Shown in pieces: positions 1-8,809 of a stretch of DNA of 64,000 bases. Under the pieces are notes generated by a model that worked only from the letters and a program-made list of their open reading frames with translations, was not told the DNA's origin and made no database searches. Position numbers and translations under genes: made by a program. The DNA comes from Fischerella muscicola SAG 1427-1 = PCC 73103 (GTDB lineage Bacteria > Cyanobacteriota > Cyanobacteriia > Cyanobacteriales > Nostocaceae), in the NCBI RefSeq assembly GCF_000317245.1, contig NZ_AJLJ01000210.1, positions 1-64,000 of the forward strand, read 5' to 3'. Each line of letters begins with the position of its first letter. Within the stretch, counting starts at the first letter, position 1.

Positions 1-873
1 TTTTTTCCCAAACTCCCCTTTATATTCCTCCATTTTTTGACGAACATCACAAAACCTGCTAACAGATGTCTCTATGATTTGTTTTGTCCATTTTCTTCTG
101 TTACCAAAACGTGCTGTAACAATTTCTTGTAATTTATCTGGCTTCGGAAACTCTATATAGCAATAAATACACCGCCTCAAAAAAGCATCTGATAATTTTC
201 TTTGACCATTACTAGTAATAAAAATAATTGGTTGATAATCTGGATTGACTCTAATTTCTTCTCCAGTTTCTTTAACAAAAAACCGTTTTTCTTCTAGTTC
301 TAAAAGTAAATCATTCGGTAAATCTGGATCTGCTTTATCTATTTCATCAATTAACACAATCATACGTTTACCTTCCTGAGATACTCGAAATGCTTCACCT
401 ATCGCTCCCCATGTGATGTACGCATGATGTTTAGTATCACTTAGCCGAGTACGAATTTTTTCGCGTTCCGAGGTATTCAATACATCTGATGTAGACAGTT
501 GGCTAGTAATTTGGACATCATACAACCGCCAAATAGCATCGTAAATATATAAACCATCTCGTGCTTGATCACTAGACTTAATATACCAATCTGCATAAGG
601 CCATTTCTGCCCATTTTGTTGATATTTTCGACCAAATTCATAAGCCACTGCACGCGCTAATCGTGTTTTACCACACCCCGGTTCTCCTTCTAGCAACAGA
701 GGTCTATTTAACTGAATTGCTAAATTAACAGCCTTAACTAGTTCTGCGCTAGGTACATAACAATAAAGTGGTTCTTTCGTTTCTATATCAATTTTCTTTG
801 GCTGTGGTTGATATTGTTTTTCACCAGTATATGTAAGATTGTGAGATTTTTGATTTGTTAAAAGTTCTGCCAT
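1..873 (-). CDS. MoxR-like AAA+ ATPase (3' part off the left edge)
   Basis: I translated this reading frame from the minus strand; it stays open through base 1, so only the first 291 codons are seen. It carries a Walker A (GEPGCGKT, residues 63-70), a Walker B (VLIDEIDKAD, about 173-182), a sensor-1 region (FITSN, about 218-222) and a likely arginine finger (LRR, 232-234), all in MoxR/AAA_5 arrangement. The ATG at 873 lies inside the end of the upstream gene, with a 16-bp overlap, which suggests translational coupling. MoxR ATPases usually remodel VWA-domain partners; such a partner, if present, would lie beyond the left edge. With the TIR and STAND-like genes upstream, the likely role is the NTP-driven switch of a conflict system (inference). 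The ATPase identity is secure; the pathway is not. Confidence 0.85.
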   Translation of the reverse strand, partial: MAELLTNQKSHNLTYTGEKQYQPQPKKIDIETKEPLYCYVPSAELVKAVNLAIQLNRPLLLEGEPGCGKTRLARAVAYEFGRKYQQNGQKWPYADWYIKSSDQARDGLYIYDAIWRLYDVQITSQLSTSDVLNTSEREKIRTRLSDTKHHAYITWGAIGEAFRVSQEGKRMIVLIDEIDKADPDLPNDLLLELEEKRFFVKETGEEIRVNPDYQPIIFITSNGQRKLSDAFLRRCIYCYIEFPKPDKLQEIVTARFGNRRKWTKQIIETSVSRFCDVRQKMEEYKGEFGKK

Positions 874-1688
874 TTAGATTTATGTTCCTCCCAAGTAAGT
901 CCACATGTTGTATAAATTTCTTTGAGAAGTGCTTCTGGTTTTCCTCTTTGACTATCTTTCCAAATGCTTTCAATTGTGTGTTTAATTGCTTCCTGATTTA
1001 CTGTCAACTTTTCATCAATTTTACTAAAAGGGCAAGAATGTGAATTTACCCAATTTTCTATTTCTCTTTTTTTGAAATTTTTTTGTATACTCAAATCCAG
1101 TAAATCACTATCATTACAGGATTCATCAACTTGTTGTGGAAAATGATAAATTTCTCGCCAATCATTACTATCTTCTTGATAGTCTACCCACAACATCAAC
1201 AAATAGCAGTTAGTTTTAACTTCATTTCTTAAATCATGCCAAAAAGATTTTAACTGATCTAAAAAATCTTTAGGCTTTTTGTCTACATCATAAAAAATGA
1301 ATACAATGTTTCGCTCATATTCTTGAATTTCGTGATAAATCTCCTGGAGAATCTTTGTTTTATCTTTACCATTACTTTCTTTTTTGACAATGTTTCTGTA
1401 AATACTATCTAATAGTTTCTCAAAATTATTATTTTCGCCAATAAAAGTTCTTAAGCCAAAGTGAAAATAAGATGTATCAGGATTTTTTAAAAGACATTTT
1501 AACAACCAAACTAGGGGAATAGTAGGAGCAGTTGATGTTTTAATCCGAATACCAACGACATTATTAGATTTTTTTGTTAAAGATTGAAAAGAATGATATT
1601 GTGTCGTGTGGTTTAAATACATTAACCCTTGTTCTAACTCTTGATGCGGAGGTAATTTAATTTTTTTTGCCGATTTACGGTTCACCAC
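858..1688 (-). CDS. degenerate STAND-like (iSTAND-type) protein
   Basis: A 276-residue protein of no certain family. Residues about 45-70 (NVVGIRIKTS, then a hydrophobic helix) fall where a P-loop would be but lack GxxxxGK[ST]. Further on, the strand FIFYDVDKK resembles a decayed Walker B, and another hydrophobic strand (CYLLMLWVDY) follows. This is how inactive STAND domains look: a P-loop fold without the nucleotide-binding lysine. The start is GTG at 1688 or 1685. The gene lies 23 bp after the TIR gene and overlaps the MoxR gene by 16 bp, so the three are probably one operon. The proposed role is an adaptor between the TIR effector and the MoxR ATPase; this is inferred from gene order and fold resemblance only. 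Confidence 0.6.
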   Translation of the reverse strand: MVNRKSAKKIKLPPHQELEQGLMYLNHTTQYHSFQSLTKKSNNVVGIRIKTSTAPTIPLVWLLKCLLKNPDTSYFHFGLRTFIGENNNFEKLLDSIYRNIVKKESNGKDKTKILQEIYHEIQEYERNIVFIFYDVDKKPKDFLDQLKSFWHDLRNEVKTNCYLLMLWVDYQEDSNDWREIYHFPQQVDESCNDSDLLDLSIQKNFKKREIENWVNSHSCPFSKIDEKLTVNQEAIKHTIESIWKDSQRGKPEALLKEIYTTCGLTWEEHKSKWQNF

Positions 1689-1710
1689 TCTCGGCGGTTT
1701 TTGTGGTGAA
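1681..1710. promoter_or_regulatory. 8-bp inverted repeat between the TIR and STAND-like genes
   Basis: TTCACCAC (1681-1688) and GTGGTGAA (1703-1710) are perfect inverted arms around a 14-base loop. They fill the gap between the TIR stop and the next gene, and one arm covers that gene's GTG start codon. A hairpin in the mRNA could mask this start and set the ratio of the two proteins (inference). Confidence 0.4.
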
Positions 1711-1711
1711 C

Positions 1712-2422
1712 CTAATGAGGGTTTAGATTATTTGCTAAATTAGGACGTTGTTTACAAATATTTTCTATGAGTTTATCTGTTAACTTACGATTTTTCGCAT
1801 TTTCGACTAACTGAATTGCACAATCACTTAAAGATTTACCATTCATTTCATTATCCATGCTGTATTCTAATGTAAAATACCAAATTGTTCTAACTTCTCC
1901 TATGTTCATGTTTCCAATGATTATTTCCGCAAGTTGTGGATTTGAAATTCTTGGAGATAAATTAGTTGCTGATGTTGGATTTTGTAATTCTATATTCTGT
2001 CTTCTCACACCCCTCACCAAATCATTTAAAAACTGCTCATTAATTTCTTCAGTTTCAAGTTTTAGATAATTATGTCCTTTTAACCATAAACAGTCTTCAG
2101 GCTCACTGGGAATTTTGTTTACCCCCGGCAGTAAAATAGGAACAAGTATCATTTCTCTATCGACTTTTTCTATGCCTAAAACACTTATTTCCGCTTTCTG
2201 CCATTTTCCTACCCCGTGTGAACCAAAAAAAATTGCAGCAGATTTTGTTCGGGGAATTGCCTTTGCTATTGCTGATTGAAATTGCTCTCCAGGGTAAATG
2301 TCATTTATATCTATCCAAACCTTTAACCCACGTTTAGTAAGTCCATCTGCAATTTTTATAATCAGAGGCTTATCTTTGCTGTTGTGACAGAGAAAAACAT
2401 CAAAGTCAAATTGCTCATTCAT
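1712..2422 (-). CDS. TIR-domain protein with C-terminal effector-associated-type domain
   Basis: Residues about 5-135 form a TIR domain: the strand DVFLCHNSKD, the region GLKVWIDINDIYPG, and W74-x3-E78, where E78 is in the position of the catalytic glutamate of TIR NADases. After a linker, residues about 165-230 match the small helical adaptor pattern of bacterial effector-associated (EAD-like) domains: a short hydrophobic start, a 'YSMDNEMNGKS' centre and a final 'LIENICKQRPNL'. The ATG at 2422 directly follows the stop of the 60-residue ORF. The family either degrades NAD+ or makes NAD-derived signals when triggered; here the trigger would pass through the adaptor and the two downstream genes (inference). 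The TIR call is firm, the adaptor call moderate. Confidence 0.82.
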   Translation of the reverse strand: MNEQFDFDVFLCHNSKDKPLIIKIADGLTKRGLKVWIDINDIYPGEQFQSAIAKAIPRTKSAAIFFGSHGVGKWQKAEISVLGIEKVDREMILVPILLPGVNKIPSEPEDCLWLKGHNYLKLETEEINEQFLNDLVRGVRRQNIELQNPTSATNLSPRISNPQLAEIIIGNMNIGEVRTIWYFTLEYSMDNEMNGKSLSDCAIQLVENAKNRKLTDKLIENICKQRPNLANNLNPH

Positions 2423-2605
2423 TTATCGAAATTTTCCTACTACTAATGTATTGGCATTTTGTTCTAAATCTTGCCTGAGCAATTCTAATTCAGCCCTGAA
2501 TTGTGTTTCTTTTGAACAATTACCATGCTCTTGGGGACTGAGGTGAGGGGGTTTTTGCGCTTTCCATGTTTGCAATAGTGGATCGTCTGTAAGACTAATA
2601 TGCAT
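2423..2605 (-). CDS. 60-residue ORF of unknown function, first gene of the TIR operon
   Basis: It begins with ATG at 2605, and its TAA stop directly abuts the ATG of the TIR gene, so it is probably translated with it. I do not recognise a family. The C-terminus (a helix with ELELLRQDLEQNANTLVVGKFR) resembles the run-up to the P-loop of dynamin-like GTPases (helix, then 'VVGxFxxGKS') and stops where the loop would begin. It may therefore be the remnant of a truncated GTPase, or a true small protein. Both readings are weak. Confidence 0.4.
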   Translation of the reverse strand: MHISLTDDPLLQTWKAQKPPHLSPQEHGNCSKETQFRAELELLRQDLEQNANTLVVGKFR

Positions 2606-2740
2606 AATGCCAAGTCTAGGTAGTGTTTATACAAAGCTACAAATATACATAACAAGATTCCAGATTGATATTAGCAATATTAAGTAAATTGACGATACTA
2701 GCTAAAATTAAAGAAAAATAAAGCTGTTTGACCAAAGTTC

Positions 2741-2786
2741 GTAGTAAGGACTTTAGTCCTCAAGAAAGGACTAAAGTCCTCACTAC
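2741..2786. repeat. palindromic repeat (GTAGT...ACTAC family) in the 2606-2920 gap
   Basis: The arms AAGGACTTTAGTCCT and AGGACTAAAGTCCT are themselves near-palindromes and are framed by GTAGT and ACTAC. Related elements lie at 4283-4336 and 32281-32334. The rest of the 315-bp gap is AT-rich and shows no gene; it should hold the promoters of the two divergent units. Confidence 0.7.
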
Positions 2787-2920
2787 AAACCTTTGATTAT
2801 TAGGGTTTCAAGCCTCCGACTTTAGTTGTAAGGTATAATTGCCAATTGGTAATTGCGAATTGGAAGTGACCTTTATTCGAGATATTTTTTTCGATCAAAT
2901 ATCAGAATCCCCAATCCCCC

Positions 2921-4279
2921 ATGCTCATTGAAACGCTACGTCACCGCAGACAAAAATTAGCTACTCGGATTGATTTTCCAGTAATTCTCTGGTCAGGAAC
3001 TAGTATTCCCCGCAATTATCCGGCCAATGTCTTTCCTTTTCGGGCTAGCAGTCATTTCCTTTACTTTGCAGGATTACCGCTTGTAAATGCCGCTATTCGC
3101 CTCGAAGCAGGTAAGCTGGAACTATTCATAGATGATCCCGCACCTAGTAGCGCCCTCTGGCATGGTGAAATGCCCAATCGAGAAGATATCGCCACTCAAA
3201 TCGGGGCAGATGTTGCCCATCCAATGGCAGAATTAGAGTCATATTTAGAAGGAGTAGCGACAATTCCTGTCCAAGATCCAGCCACTTGGACACAACAGTC
3301 ACAACTATTGAATAGATGGGTTCTACCACGACATCAGCTGCAAGGCATTGATTTAGAGTTAGCCCAAGCGATTATTGAGTTACGCCTGACGCACGATCAA
3401 CATGCGCTAGCCGAATTGCGAAAAGCTGCTGCTGTCACCGTTGAGGCACATAAAGCAGGTATGGCAGCAACACCCAGTGCCAAAATCGAAGCAGAAGTGC
3501 GTGCAGCGATGGAAAAAGTCATTATCGCCCAGAATATGACTACTGCTTACCACAGTATTGTGACTGTTCACGGTGAAGTTTTGCATAACGAGCAGTATCA
3601 CCACTCCCTACAACCAGGTGATTTATTGCTTGCTGATGTCGGTGCTGAAACAAAAATGGGTTGGGCAAGTGATGTTACTCGTACCTGTCCTGTGAGTGGA
3701 AAATTTTCATCTACCCAAAGAGATATATATGATGTAGTATTGGCAGCTCATGACGCTTGTATTGCCCAGGTACGCCCCGGCGTAGAGTACCAAGATCTTC
3801 ATTTGTTGGCTTGTACTGTAATTGCTCAGGGTTTGGTAGATTTAGGAATTTTACGAGGAGATGCCGAAAATTTGGTAGAAAGGAATGCTCATTCCTTATT
3901 TTTTCCTCACGGTATTGGTCATTTGTTGGGTTTGGATGTCCATGATATGGAAGATTTGGGGGATTTAGCCGGATATAAACCAGGACGAGAAAGGAGCGAT
4001 CGCTTTGGTTTAAGTTATCTCCGTTTAAATCGTCCTTTACACTCAGGTATGCTAGTAACAATTGAACCTGGTTTTTATCAAGTCCCAGCGATTATCAATA
4101 ATCAAGAAGTACGTTCTACATACCAATACACAGTTAACTGGGAGCGTTTATCTCAGTTTACTGACGTACGTGGTATTCGCATTGAAGATGATGTTTTAGT
4201 TACAGAAAATGGTAGGGAAATACTAACAGAGGCTTTGCCAACTGATGCTAATGCAGTAGAAGAATTAGTTTGTAGTTAA
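2921..4279 (+). CDS. pepP: Xaa-Pro aminopeptidase (aminopeptidase P, M24B family)
   Basis: A cytosolic metallopeptidase that removes an N-terminal residue preceding proline. The N-terminal part (about 1-165) is the aminopeptidase-P N-domain; the pita-bread catalytic domain follows. The metal ligands expected for the family are all present: D239, D251 (SDVTRT), H334 (HGIGH), E382 (TIEPGFY) and E422 (RIEDD). Its 452 residues fit the family. It starts with the first in-frame ATG; no strong Shine-Dalgarno is visible. It stands alone between a minus-strand conflict-type operon and a minus-strand Uma2 gene. I see nothing unusual. Confidence 0.95.
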   Translation: MLIETLRHRRQKLATRIDFPVILWSGTSIPRNYPANVFPFRASSHFLYFAGLPLVNAAIRLEAGKLELFIDDPAPSSALWHGEMPNREDIATQIGADVAHPMAELESYLEGVATIPVQDPATWTQQSQLLNRWVLPRHQLQGIDLELAQAIIELRLTHDQHALAELRKAAAVTVEAHKAGMAATPSAKIEAEVRAAMEKVIIAQNMTTAYHSIVTVHGEVLHNEQYHHSLQPGDLLLADVGAETKMGWASDVTRTCPVSGKFSSTQRDIYDVVLAAHDACIAQVRPGVEYQDLHLLACTVIAQGLVDLGILRGDAENLVERNAHSLFFPHGIGHLLGLDVHDMEDLGDLAGYKPGRERSDRFGLSYLRLNRPLHSGMLVTIEPGFYQVPAIINNQEVRSTYQYTVNWERLSQFTDVRGIRIEDDVLVTENGREILTEALPTDANAVEELVCS

Positions 4280-4282
4280 TGG

Positions 4283-4336
4283 TTTGTAGTAAGCACTTTA
4301 GTGCTTGAATATTTGAGGGCTAAAGCCACTTACCAA
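4283..4336. repeat. GTAGTAAG-type palindromic repeat
   Basis: GTTTGTAGTAAGCACTTTAG at one end faces an imperfect inverse (GGCTAAAGCCACTTACCAAC) at the other. It lies between convergent genes, so it may act as a two-way transcription end; there is no T-run typical of an intrinsic terminator. Confidence 0.55.
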
Positions 4337-4343
4337 CCAACCA

Positions 4344-4985
4344 CTAACTATCTTTCTGAATTTGACTTCTAACCCAGTTACGAAACTCCTTGATCAAATC
4401 CAAATAATCTTTCTGTCCTACCTGTTCTAAAAAGCGAGATATTTCCTGAATTGGCAAATTTGGAAATGCCAAACTTTCCTCAACTACTACATATTTTTGA
4501 TTTTGTAAAATATTGATACTAAAAGAATTACCATCATATAGCCAAACTTCTGGTACACCCATACTGGCATAGATTTGCAAACGCTCTTGAGAACCACTAG
4601 TAATATCAATCTCCACTACTAAATCTGGTGGTGGATCTTGCTGCAAGTCAATTCTATTTTTACCTTTAACAGCGTTGAGATTGAGAATGTAAAAACTTTC
4701 GTCTGGTTCAGCACCAGTCAAATTAGGTCGTTTAAAAGTTGTGGAACCAAGAGGTTCTATTCTCACTGCTAATTCTTCAGCCAGGGTTTCGACAAATCTA
4801 CCAATAACTTTTTTATAACGCTCATGCTCAGGCGAGGGAACCATGATTTCAAGGTTGCCATAATTATAGGTAAGTCGTAGGCGACGGCTAGCACTAAGTT
4901 CATTTAATAGTGCTTCGTATGTTTGCCAACTGATACCTGACAAGTGGATAATTTCTTCTGGGTGGATGAGGGTATTGCTAGTCAT
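4344..4985 (-). CDS. Uma2 family (DUF820) PD-(D/E)xK nuclease-fold protein
   Basis: A 213-residue protein of the Uma2/DUF820 family, which is greatly expanded in cyanobacteria. It has the family landmarks: RLRLTYNYGNLEIMVPS, the motif EPDESFY, and the catalytic-type segment PDLVVEID followed by a strand ending VPEVWLYD. The fold is that of restriction endonucleases, but the biological role of most members is unknown; some are linked to mobile elements. It starts with ATG at 4985. It runs in the same direction as the pentapeptide-repeat gene located 23 bp upstream of it and could be co-transcribed with it. Confidence 0.9.
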   Translation of the reverse strand: MTSNTLIHPEEIIHLSGISWQTYEALLNELSASRRLRLTYNYGNLEIMVPSPEHERYKKVIGRFVETLAEELAVRIEPLGSTTFKRPNLTGAEPDESFYILNLNAVKGKNRIDLQQDPPPDLVVEIDITSGSQERLQIYASMGVPEVWLYDGNSFSINILQNQKYVVVEESLAFPNLPIQEISRFLEQVGQKDYLDLIKEFRNWVRSQIQKDS

Positions 4986-5008
4986 GGTATTATGATTAAC
5001 CTTGCCTT

Positions 5009-6211
5009 TTATTCGTCCTCAAATATTGCTCCTCTTAGTTTTAACTCTAGCCTCATTTCCACAGACAACCCCTGATTATAGCCAAACAGAGCATGATGAA
5101 CTTTTGCTCGCGTGAATTTCACATGACTCAAATCAGTATTTCTCAAGTCAGCACCTTGAAGATTTGCATCCTCGAAATCGGCATTTCTTAAATCTGTACG
5201 CTTATTTTTATGATTTAAGATTTCCCAAACTAAACGCCATTTATAATCTAATTTTGTTGCTTGGTTGATTTTGACAGATTTGAAGTTTACACCCCTCAAA
5301 TTAGCTCCATTTAAGTTAGCACCTTCTAAATTTGCATTTTCTAAATTAGCGCCTTCTAGGTTGGCATGATCTAATCTGGCACCCACTAGCTGTGTACCAT
5401 GTAGATTGGCGTTCTTCAAATTAGCGTTTCTCATTTTGGCACTACTCAACTGAGCATTTTTGAGAACAGCACAGCTAAGATTGGCATGATTCAATTTTGC
5501 GCTGTTCATATAAGCATTACTCAAGTCTGTATCCACTAATTGAGCATTATTCAGATTGCCATTCCATAGATACACGCCACTGAGATTAGCATTAGTCAGA
5601 TTTGCATTGATGAACCGAGCATCACTCAGGTTAGCACCACTAAGATTTACGCCTACCAATTGAGCATGGCTCAAGTTGGCAGCGCTAAGATTAGCATCTT
5701 GCAGATTCGCATTGCTCAGATCAGCACCTATGAGTTTAACGCTACTGAGATTAGCACTTACTAACTGAGCGATCGCAAGCTTTGTACCGCAAAGGTTAGC
5801 ATCGCTGAGGTTAGCATGGCTGAGGTTGGCACCACTAAGGTTGGCACTACTGAGGTTGGCACCATTGAGGTAAACATGACTAAAATTAACACCCACTAAT
5901 TCAGCATTGGTTAAATTAGCAAGAATTAAGCTTTTGTTTAAATCTTGATTTATCATTTCCTTATTTGACAATTTTTTAAGTGTATTCTTGTTCACATCCA
6001 ATTCTTGAGATTGGTTATTTTTGGCATGATTTACATTGGTATTTCCCAATAAATAATTAAATGATAAATCATAAATATAAGAAGTTTGTAATCGTTTTTG
6101 AGACTTTTTCTTAAGCAATATTTGTTGATTATAAAGAATAAATAATATAGCTATAAAAAAGCTCAAAACTATTATGAACAATGATGTGTGACCATTTGTT
6201 AGCAGCAACAT
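5009..6211 (-). CDS. membrane-anchored pentapeptide-repeat protein
   Basis: Residues about 10-30 (LFIIVLSFFIAILFILY) form one membrane segment. From about residue 90 to about 300 the sequence is an almost unbroken series of A(N/D)Lxx pentapeptides, which fold into a right-handed beta-helix; a short non-repeat insert (KLDYKWRLVWEIL) and a second short block (RNADFEDANLQGADLRNTDL) follow. Such proteins are abundant in cyanobacteria and mostly of unknown function. The single N-terminal anchor suggests a helix held at a membrane (inference). It starts with ATG at 6211. The repeats give the DNA a strong internal repeat pattern. Confidence 0.92.
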   Translation of the reverse strand: MLLLTNGHTSLFIIVLSFFIAILFILYNQQILLKKKSQKRLQTSYIYDLSFNYLLGNTNVNHAKNNQSQELDVNKNTLKKLSNKEMINQDLNKSLILANLTNAELVGVNFSHVYLNGANLSSANLSGANLSHANLSDANLCGTKLAIAQLVSANLSSVKLIGADLSNANLQDANLSAANLSHAQLVGVNLSGANLSDARFINANLTNANLSGVYLWNGNLNNAQLVDTDLSNAYMNSAKLNHANLSCAVLKNAQLSSAKMRNANLKNANLHGTQLVGARLDHANLEGANLENANLEGANLNGANLRGVNFKSVKINQATKLDYKWRLVWEILNHKNKRTDLRNADFEDANLQGADLRNTDLSHVKFTRAKVHHALFGYNQGLSVEMRLELKLRGAIFEDE

Positions 6212-6921
6212 AACTATAAAACCTCAGCCAACCACAGCCATTTGCTTAACGAATGAAATCAGTCTGACTGTAGCTTCATGATTGTGATTATTCTTTTTAC
6301 GGTTGACTATAATCATTCCTTAACACTCCATTGTTTTACTAAAAATCTACTCAAATTAACCTCAAAGGTAATTATGAGTAAAAAAACAAGTATTTCTTTT
6401 GCGGGAACAATTCAAAACCTACTAGACTCAATCTAGTATAGATTTACTATTATTTTTTGATAAAATAAAAAATAACGGCTCTGTGTCCCAATTAAATATT
6501 AAAAGTAGAAAAATTTTTAGCAGAATTTATTACTTAACTCAAAAATGTGTATGACAAGCTTCTTGGCTCGGCAATTACAAAATGAATTAAGAATAAACTG
6601 GTAGGCACTGACCCATGATAGCTAGTAGTAATTTTTACCACTTTTTTTGGAAAACTGCCAGATATCAATAGGGAAATGTTTATCAAAGATCAACTGGATA
6701 TTTTTTGATTTGGAACTCCCTGATGGGAACACTCGGAGAGCAAAACCACTAAGCTGGTAAATAGTACCTTCAAACTTTACCAGAATTTCTGGTTTCGTAA
6801 TTTAGAATCGGCTAGAGTCTGTCTTAGGCAAAAGCCGCTAAAATCCTTTGAAGCCCCTTAATGCTTAGTGTGTATAGAGATATTATCACTAGCTAACTAC
6901 TTGTAAACAAATTTAGTCACT
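6212..6921. other. 710-bp intergenic region before ffh
   Basis: AT-rich DNA between divergent genes; it should carry promoters for both. I see only a small hairpin (ACTAGA-CTCAA-TCTAGT, about 6420-6436) and a 20-codon ORF at 6374 that I do not call. No RNA gene is recognised. Confidence 0.5.
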
Positions 6922-8388
6922 ATGTTTGATGCACTTGCTGATCGTTTAGAAGCTGCTTGGAAAAAACTGCGGGGACAGGACAAAATTTCCCAATCTAATA
7001 TTCAGGATGCTTTACGGGAAGTCCGCCGCGCCTTGTTAGAGGCAGATGTCAATCTCCAGGTAGTTAAAGAGTTTATTAGCGAAGTTGAAGCGAAGGCGCA
7101 GGGAGCCGAGGTTATTACCGGGGTGCGTCCTGACCAACAGTTCATCAAAATTGTTTACGATGAGTTGGTGCAGGTCATGGGGGAAACAAATGTACCCCTA
7201 GAACAAGCACAAAATCAACCCACGATAGTTTTAATGGCTGGGTTGCAGGGAACTGGTAAAACCACTGCTACCGCTAAACTGGCTTTACACCTCCGCAAAA
7301 TAGACCGCACTTGTTTGATGGTAGCAACAGACGTGTATCGTCCAGCTGCGATCGAGCAATTGGTAACACTGGGTAAACAAATTGATGTACCAGTGTTTGA
7401 AATGGGAAGCGATGCTGATCCCGTAGAAATTGCTCGTTTAGGTGTAGAGCGGGGCAGAGCAGAAAATATTGATACTGTAATTATTGATACTGCTGGTCGT
7501 CTGCAAATAGACGCAGATATGATGGCAGAACTAGCCCAGATCAAAGAAGTTGTCCAACCCCATGAAACTCTCTTGGTTGTGGACGCCATGACTGGTCAAG
7601 AAGCAGCTAATTTGACTCGTACTTTTCACGAACAAATTGGTATTACTGGTGCAATTCTTACCAAGCTGGATGGTGATAGCCGTGGTGGGGCAGCGTTATC
7701 AGTACGACGAATCTCAGGAGCGCCAATTAAGTTTGTTGGTGTCGGTGAGAAAGTCGAAGCCTTGCAACCATTTTATCCCGATCGCATGGCTTCACGAATT
7801 CTCGGTATGGGTGATGTTCTCACTTTGGTAGAAAAAGCCCAAGAAGAATTTGACTTGGCTGATGCCGAGAAAATGCAAGAGAAAATCATGTCGGCTAAGT
7901 TTGACTTTACCGATTTTCTCAAGCAACTGCGCTTGCTGAAAAACATGGGTTCCTTGGGCGGCATCCTGAAATTAATTCCGGGGATGAACAAACTCAGTAA
8001 TGATCAGCTCCAACAAGGGGAAACTCAGCTTAAGCGCTGTGAAGCAATGATCAATTCCATGACCCAAGAAGAACGCAAAAATCCAGATTTATTATCTAGT
8101 TCGCCTAGTCGGAGACGACGAATTGCGGGTGGAAGTGGTTATAAAGAAGCGGATGTCAGTAAGCTAGTAAGTGACTTCCAAAAAATGCGTTCTCTCATGC
8201 AGCAAATGGGTCAAGGTAGCTTTCCTGGTATGCCGGGAATGTTTGGCGGCGGTGGCGGTATGGGTAATCCCCTAGCTGCTGCTGGCAATCGTCCTGCTCC
8301 TCCCGGATGGCGGGGATATAGTGGCGGTGCTAGTACCAAAAAGAAGCCCAAAAAGGATAAAAAAAAGAAAGGCTTTGGTAATTTATAG
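6922..8388 (+). CDS. ffh: signal recognition particle GTPase Ffh (SRP54)
   Basis: The protein part of SRP, which binds signal sequences of nascent membrane proteins and 4.5S/6S-type SRP RNA and docks with FtsY. The N-domain (1 to about 90) is followed by the G domain: G1 GLQGTGKTT (about 108-116), G3 DTAGRLQ (about 190), G4 TKLDGD (about 246). The methionine-rich M domain has the RNA-binding block SSPSRRRRIAGGSG. The C-terminus is a Gly/Met/Pro-rich tail ending in a lysine run, common in cyanobacterial homologues. Its 488 residues are normal. It starts with ATG at 6922. Confidence 0.97.
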   Translation: MFDALADRLEAAWKKLRGQDKISQSNIQDALREVRRALLEADVNLQVVKEFISEVEAKAQGAEVITGVRPDQQFIKIVYDELVQVMGETNVPLEQAQNQPTIVLMAGLQGTGKTTATAKLALHLRKIDRTCLMVATDVYRPAAIEQLVTLGKQIDVPVFEMGSDADPVEIARLGVERGRAENIDTVIIDTAGRLQIDADMMAELAQIKEVVQPHETLLVVDAMTGQEAANLTRTFHEQIGITGAILTKLDGDSRGGAALSVRRISGAPIKFVGVGEKVEALQPFYPDRMASRILGMGDVLTLVEKAQEEFDLADAEKMQEKIMSAKFDFTDFLKQLRLLKNMGSLGGILKLIPGMNKLSNDQLQQGETQLKRCEAMINSMTQEERKNPDLLSSSPSRRRRIAGGSGYKEADVSKLVSDFQKMRSLMQQMGQGSFPGMPGMFGGGGGMGNPLAAAGNRPAPPGWRGYSGGASTKKKPKKDKKKKGFGNL

Positions 8389-8809
8389 TCAATGGTCATT
8401 GGTAGAGACGCGATGAATTGCGTCTGTACAATAGTCGATTATACTCTTACCTTGAAGCCGCTCTGACGAGCGTCTACGCGTCTGTACAATAGTCAATAGT
8501 TATTAGTCATTGGCTTTTGACCAAGGACAAAGGACAAAGGACAATTGACTAATAGCAGTTAAACCTGTGCAAGTGCTAAAATTAGCATTCTGGCACTGCA
8601 AGTTATGATCCTCTTTGATCAAGAGGAACTAGCGTAATTTAATGAGCAAATTCAAGCTCTGACAGAAACTGCTCTTGCAAAAGTCCGGTAAAAGAGAAAG
8701 AAAAAAGGAAAAATTAATCCCTTTAAGCATTTCTCTTTCCCCTTGCCTCAAATCCTCATTAACTATCTGCAAAACTCGTTGCTAATAATAGGAGAAAAGT
8801 CTCTCAATC
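8389..8809. repeat. 421-bp gap with GACGCGAT-type palindrome and short tandem repeats
   Basis: Right after ffh lies GTAGAGACGCGATG/AATTGCGTCTGTAC (8402-8429), one copy of the GACGCGAT...ATCGCGTC family also found near 21190, 41940 and 46653. A second partial copy follows near 8472. Near 8520-8545 is the low-complexity GACAAAGGACAAAGGAC motif common between cyanobacterial genes. The part just before rpsP should hold its promoter; no gene is visible. Confidence 0.65.

Noticed and set aside
6374..6436. 20-codon ORF (MSKKTSISFAGTIQNLLDSI) with a weak AAGGT before it
   Set aside because: Too short to judge without conservation data; the end overlaps a small hairpin.
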